The notes under the pieces were generated by a model that was not told where the DNA came from, searched no databases, and saw only the letters and a list, made by a program, of their open reading frames with translations. A program made the position numbers and the translations under genes. DNA of 7,608 nt, from positions 1-7,608 of the forward strand of contig JAUXGI010000045.1 of assembly GCA_030622295.1 (NCBI GenBank), given 5' to 3'. How positions within the stretch are numbered: the first letter of the stretch is position 1; each line of letters begins with the position of its first letter. Shown piece after piece: positions 6,097-7,608 of the stretch. This DNA is from Planctomycetota bacterium (GTDB lineage: Bacteria > Planctomycetota > B129-G9).

Positions 6097-6109
6097 CCGC
6101 CTGAGGCGG
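6097..6109. repeat. Dispersed palindrome CCGCCTGAGGCGG, copy 4
   Basis: Identical to copies 1 and 2, lying 24 bases after the hflX stop. Unlike the other three it has no tandem array beside it, but its right end runs directly into the stem of the probable hflX terminator. Confidence 0.85.
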
Positions 6110-6130
6110 GCGGGCCTTGCCCGCTCTTTT
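6110..6130 (+). terminator. Probable Rho-independent terminator of hflX
   Basis: GCGGGC (6110-6115) and GCCCGC (6119-6124) form a perfect 6-base GC stem with a CTT loop, followed at once by TCTTTT and more pyrimidines. It lies 37 bases after the hflX stop. The T run is interrupted by one C, so strength is uncertain. The left arm can alternatively pair within the adjoining palindrome (6097-6109). Confidence 0.55.
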
Positions 6131-6221
6131 CCTTCCAGCCTGCATGACTTCGGAGACAGTACCCGAGGACAGCAAGCGCGAGAGGCGGCCCCTTTTTCCA
6201 ACCAGTATTGCCGCTTTTGCG

Positions 6222-6227
6222 TATAAT
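6222..6227 (+). promoter_or_regulatory. Possible -10 box upstream of the barrel protein gene
   Basis: A perfect TATAAT lies 75 bases before the ATG at 6303, in the gap after the hflX terminator, where a new promoter is expected. I find no good -35 match at 16-18 bases. An upstream TG (6218-6219) is one base too far for a standard extended -10. Confidence 0.4.
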
Positions 6228-6302
6228 AGGAAACGGGGGGGCAGCCTTATAGTTCGCTGTTGCATCGCGGAAGCATTCACCGGACCTTTTTGAGGTAAAA
6301 TC

Positions 6303-7424
6303 ATGCGAGGAATGAGTTTTCCCGTCGCCATATTGCTGTGCGGCCTGCTGTTGACGAACTCGGCCGTCCTGAGCGAGGAAGAGGCCTCGCCGTCCGAGAC
6401 CGGGCCCGAGCCATCCGGCAAGGAGGTCTCTCAGGAACTGCGCGATAGCATCAAGAAAGGCATGGACTACCTGGTCAAGGCCCAGGACGCCAAGACGGGG
6501 GTATTCGGCTCCTCACATAAGGTCGCAACTACGAGCCTTGCGGGGATGGCGCTGCTTTCCGGCGGGCACCTGCCCGGCCGCGGCAAATACTGCGAGAACC
6601 TGGAAAAGGCCATAAGGTTCATAGTAGAGAAAGCCGCGCAGCCGAGCGGATACATACAATTTGAGAGTACCAACATGTACGGCCACGGCTTTGCCACGCT
6701 GTTTCTTGCAGAGGTCTACGGTACCGTGCCGCCGTATAAGAGCAAACTCCAGAAGGGGGTGCGCAAGACACTGAAGAAGGCGGTGGCGCTGCTGGAGAAG
6801 TGCCAGAACGCGGAAGGGGGCTGGTGGTACAATCCCATCAAGAACAGCGGCGGCGGAGGGGCGGACATATCCGTGACCGTATGCCAGACCAATGCGCTGC
6901 GCGCGGCCCGCAACTGCGGCATTGCCGTGGACAAGCGCGTGATAGAAAAGGCGCTCAAGTGTGTGAAGAGGGCGGCCAACTCCGACGGCGGTTTCAGTTA
7001 CCGAGTCTATATGGCGGGAGGGGCCGGAAATTCCGCCTTCGAGCGCTCCGCCGGCGCCGTCTGCATACTCCAGGCGCTCGGAGCCCATGATTGCCCCCAA
7101 TCAAAGAAGGGCCTTGATTATCTTCTCAGGTCGAAGATCACCAGCCCGACCACGACGAAGACCTGGAAAAGTTTCTACTATTACGGAGCCTACTACTCGA
7201 CCCAGGCAATGTTCATGGCGGGCAAGAAATACTGGGACCTGTGGTGGCCGGGCATGCGCGACCAGTTGATGTCCATGCAGAAACCCGCAGGCTATTTCGA
7301 CACGGCCGGGCGGGGGGGAGGGGAATATTCCACTGCCGTCGCGCTCATAATCCTGCAAATACCCTATCGCTATCTGCCCGTCTATCAGGAGGGTATCAAG
7401 AATGCCCCGGGAGCCTCTGAGTAA
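6303..7424 (+). CDS. Secreted prenyltransferase/squalene-oxidase-repeat (alpha/alpha-barrel) protein
   Basis: A 373-residue protein from ATG 6303, with GAGGT (6292-6296) 6 bases upstream; an in-frame ATG at 6312 is an alternative. Residues 5-22 form a signal peptide core, cut around 21-24, followed by an acidic, Ser/Pro-rich spacer to about 42. The rest is a series of helix pairs typical of the prenyltransferase/squalene-oxidase repeat fold, starting near residues 47, 98, 155, 212, 264 and 314. Typical motifs are Y-L-V-K-A-Q-D (56-62), L-L-E-K-C-Q-N-A-E-G-G-W-W (163-175), A-D-I-S-V-T (187-192) and S-D-G-G-F-S-Y (227-233). Six pairs would make a complete alpha/alpha barrel. The D-x-D-D motif of squalene-hopene cyclases is absent and I see no clear zinc-ligand set of protein prenyltransferases. 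It is probably an extracytoplasmic binding or structural protein. Automatic labels such as 'terpene cyclase' would mislead. Confidence 0.85.
   Translation: MRGMSFPVAILLCGLLLTNSAVLSEEEASPSETGPEPSGKEVSQELRDSIKKGMDYLVKAQDAKTGVFGSSHKVATTSLAGMALLSGGHLPGRGKYCENLEKAIRFIVEKAAQPSGYIQFESTNMYGHGFATLFLAEVYGTVPPYKSKLQKGVRKTLKKAVALLEKCQNAEGGWWYNPIKNSGGGGADISVTVCQTNALRAARNCGIAVDKRVIEKALKCVKRAANSDGGFSYRVYMAGGAGNSAFERSAGAVCILQALGAHDCPQSKKGLDYLLRSKITSPTTTKTWKSFYYYGAYYSTQAMFMAGKKYWDLWWPGMRDQLMSMQKPAGYFDTAGRGGGEYSTAVALIILQIPYRYLPVYQEGIKNAPGASE
7387..7393 (+). promoter_or_regulatory. Ribosome binding site inside the barrel gene for the small downstream gene
   Basis: AGGAGGG at 7387-7393 is a near-perfect Shine-Dalgarno sequence 8 bases before ATG 7402. 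It lies inside the last codons of the barrel protein gene and is the main reason to accept the 62-residue gene as real. Confidence 0.65.
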
Positions 7425-7590
7425 GAACGCCAGGGAACTGACCCGCACTCTGCTGGAGGCGCAGGTGCTTGATGACAGGCAGGCAAGGGAAATCGAGCGC
7501 CTCCTCGCGGAAGGCAGGGAGGAGAAAGCGGGAAAGTTGCTGGGCAAGTACCTGGACCGGAAAAACAGAGACGAATCGAAAGGGCCGTAA
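7402..7590 (+). CDS. Small charged helical protein of unknown function, coupled to the barrel gene
   Basis: A 62-residue protein that overlaps the end of the barrel gene by 23 bases in another frame. ATG 7402 has AGGAGGG 8 bases upstream, and the frame continues 166 bases beyond the barrel gene's stop. It has no signal peptide or membrane segment. Three helices are suggested: about 8-20 (L-T-R-T-L-L-E-A), 25-37 (R-Q-A-R-E-I-E-R-L-L) and 39-54 (E-E-K-A-G-K-L-L-G-K-Y-L), with a very polar tail. The hydrophobic spacing suits a small helical bundle or a protein-binding peptide. I recognise no family. The overlap implies translational coupling with the barrel protein, yet one looks exported and the other cytoplasmic, so a direct partnership is uncertain. 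A GAGGAG at 7600-7605 may be the ribosome site of a further gene beyond the window. Confidence 0.65.
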   Translation: MPREPLSKNARELTRTLLEAQVLDDRQAREIERLLAEGREEKAGKLLGKYLDRKNRDESKGP

Positions 7591-7608
7591 GCGAGGCTCG
7601 AGGAGTCA

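Overview
The window reads as a piece of a GC-rich bacterial chromosome. It holds eight likely genes: two on the minus strand at the left (one cut by the window edge) and six on the plus strand. A secreted prenyltransferase/squalene-oxidase-repeat protein, an FHA-HD-GYP fusion, and single-copy housekeeping genes separated by repeat-rich gaps suggest a Planctomycetota-like or related uncultured lineage. That placement is inference from gene content; no rRNA or marker phylogeny is available here. There is no sign of phage, transposase, integrase, tRNA, rRNA or CRISPR.

Layout. 1-209 (minus): start of an exported protein of unknown function, running off the left edge. 355-762 (minus): a 135-residue single-pass membrane or exported protein of unknown function. 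763-1214: a 452-base gap between divergent genes, with repeats and a good sigma-70-like promoter whose -10 box adjoins a 7-base inverted repeat. 1215-2465: FHA domain, Ala/Glu/Pro linker and HD-GYP domain; the HD-GYP domain lacks the HD dyad itself (Tyr-Glu instead) but keeps GYP and the other expected metal ligands. 2466-2703: a repeat-rich gap. 2704-4326: nadB, L-aspartate oxidase, starting at TTG. 4380-4784: a two-helix membrane protein, overlapping by 4 bases 4781-6073: hflX, the ribosome-associated GTPase. 6074-6302: gap with a probable terminator and a promoter -10 box. 6303-7424: secreted alpha/alpha-barrel protein, overlapping by 23 bases a 62-residue helical protein at 7402-7590.

How the genes fit together. 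nadB, the membrane protein and hflX form a probable operon (53-base gap, then an ATGA overlap), joining NAD precursor synthesis to ribosome rescue with an uncharacterised membrane protein between. The FHA-HD-GYP protein looks like a phosphothreonine and cyclic-di-GMP signalling protein, more likely a sensor or degenerate enzyme than a standard phosphodiesterase. The barrel protein and its small partner form a second translationally coupled pair.

The most unusual structure is in the gaps. The 13-base palindrome CCGCCTSAGGCGG occurs four times, exactly once in each of the four gaps longer than 100 bases, and not in any gene or in the intra-operon gap. Three of the four copies lie beside short tandem arrays with a 7- or 8-base period, and in the gap before nadB two heptamer arrays are inverted relative to each other and could form a long hairpin. 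This looks like a dispersed intergenic repeat family. I found no clear new defence or mobile system.
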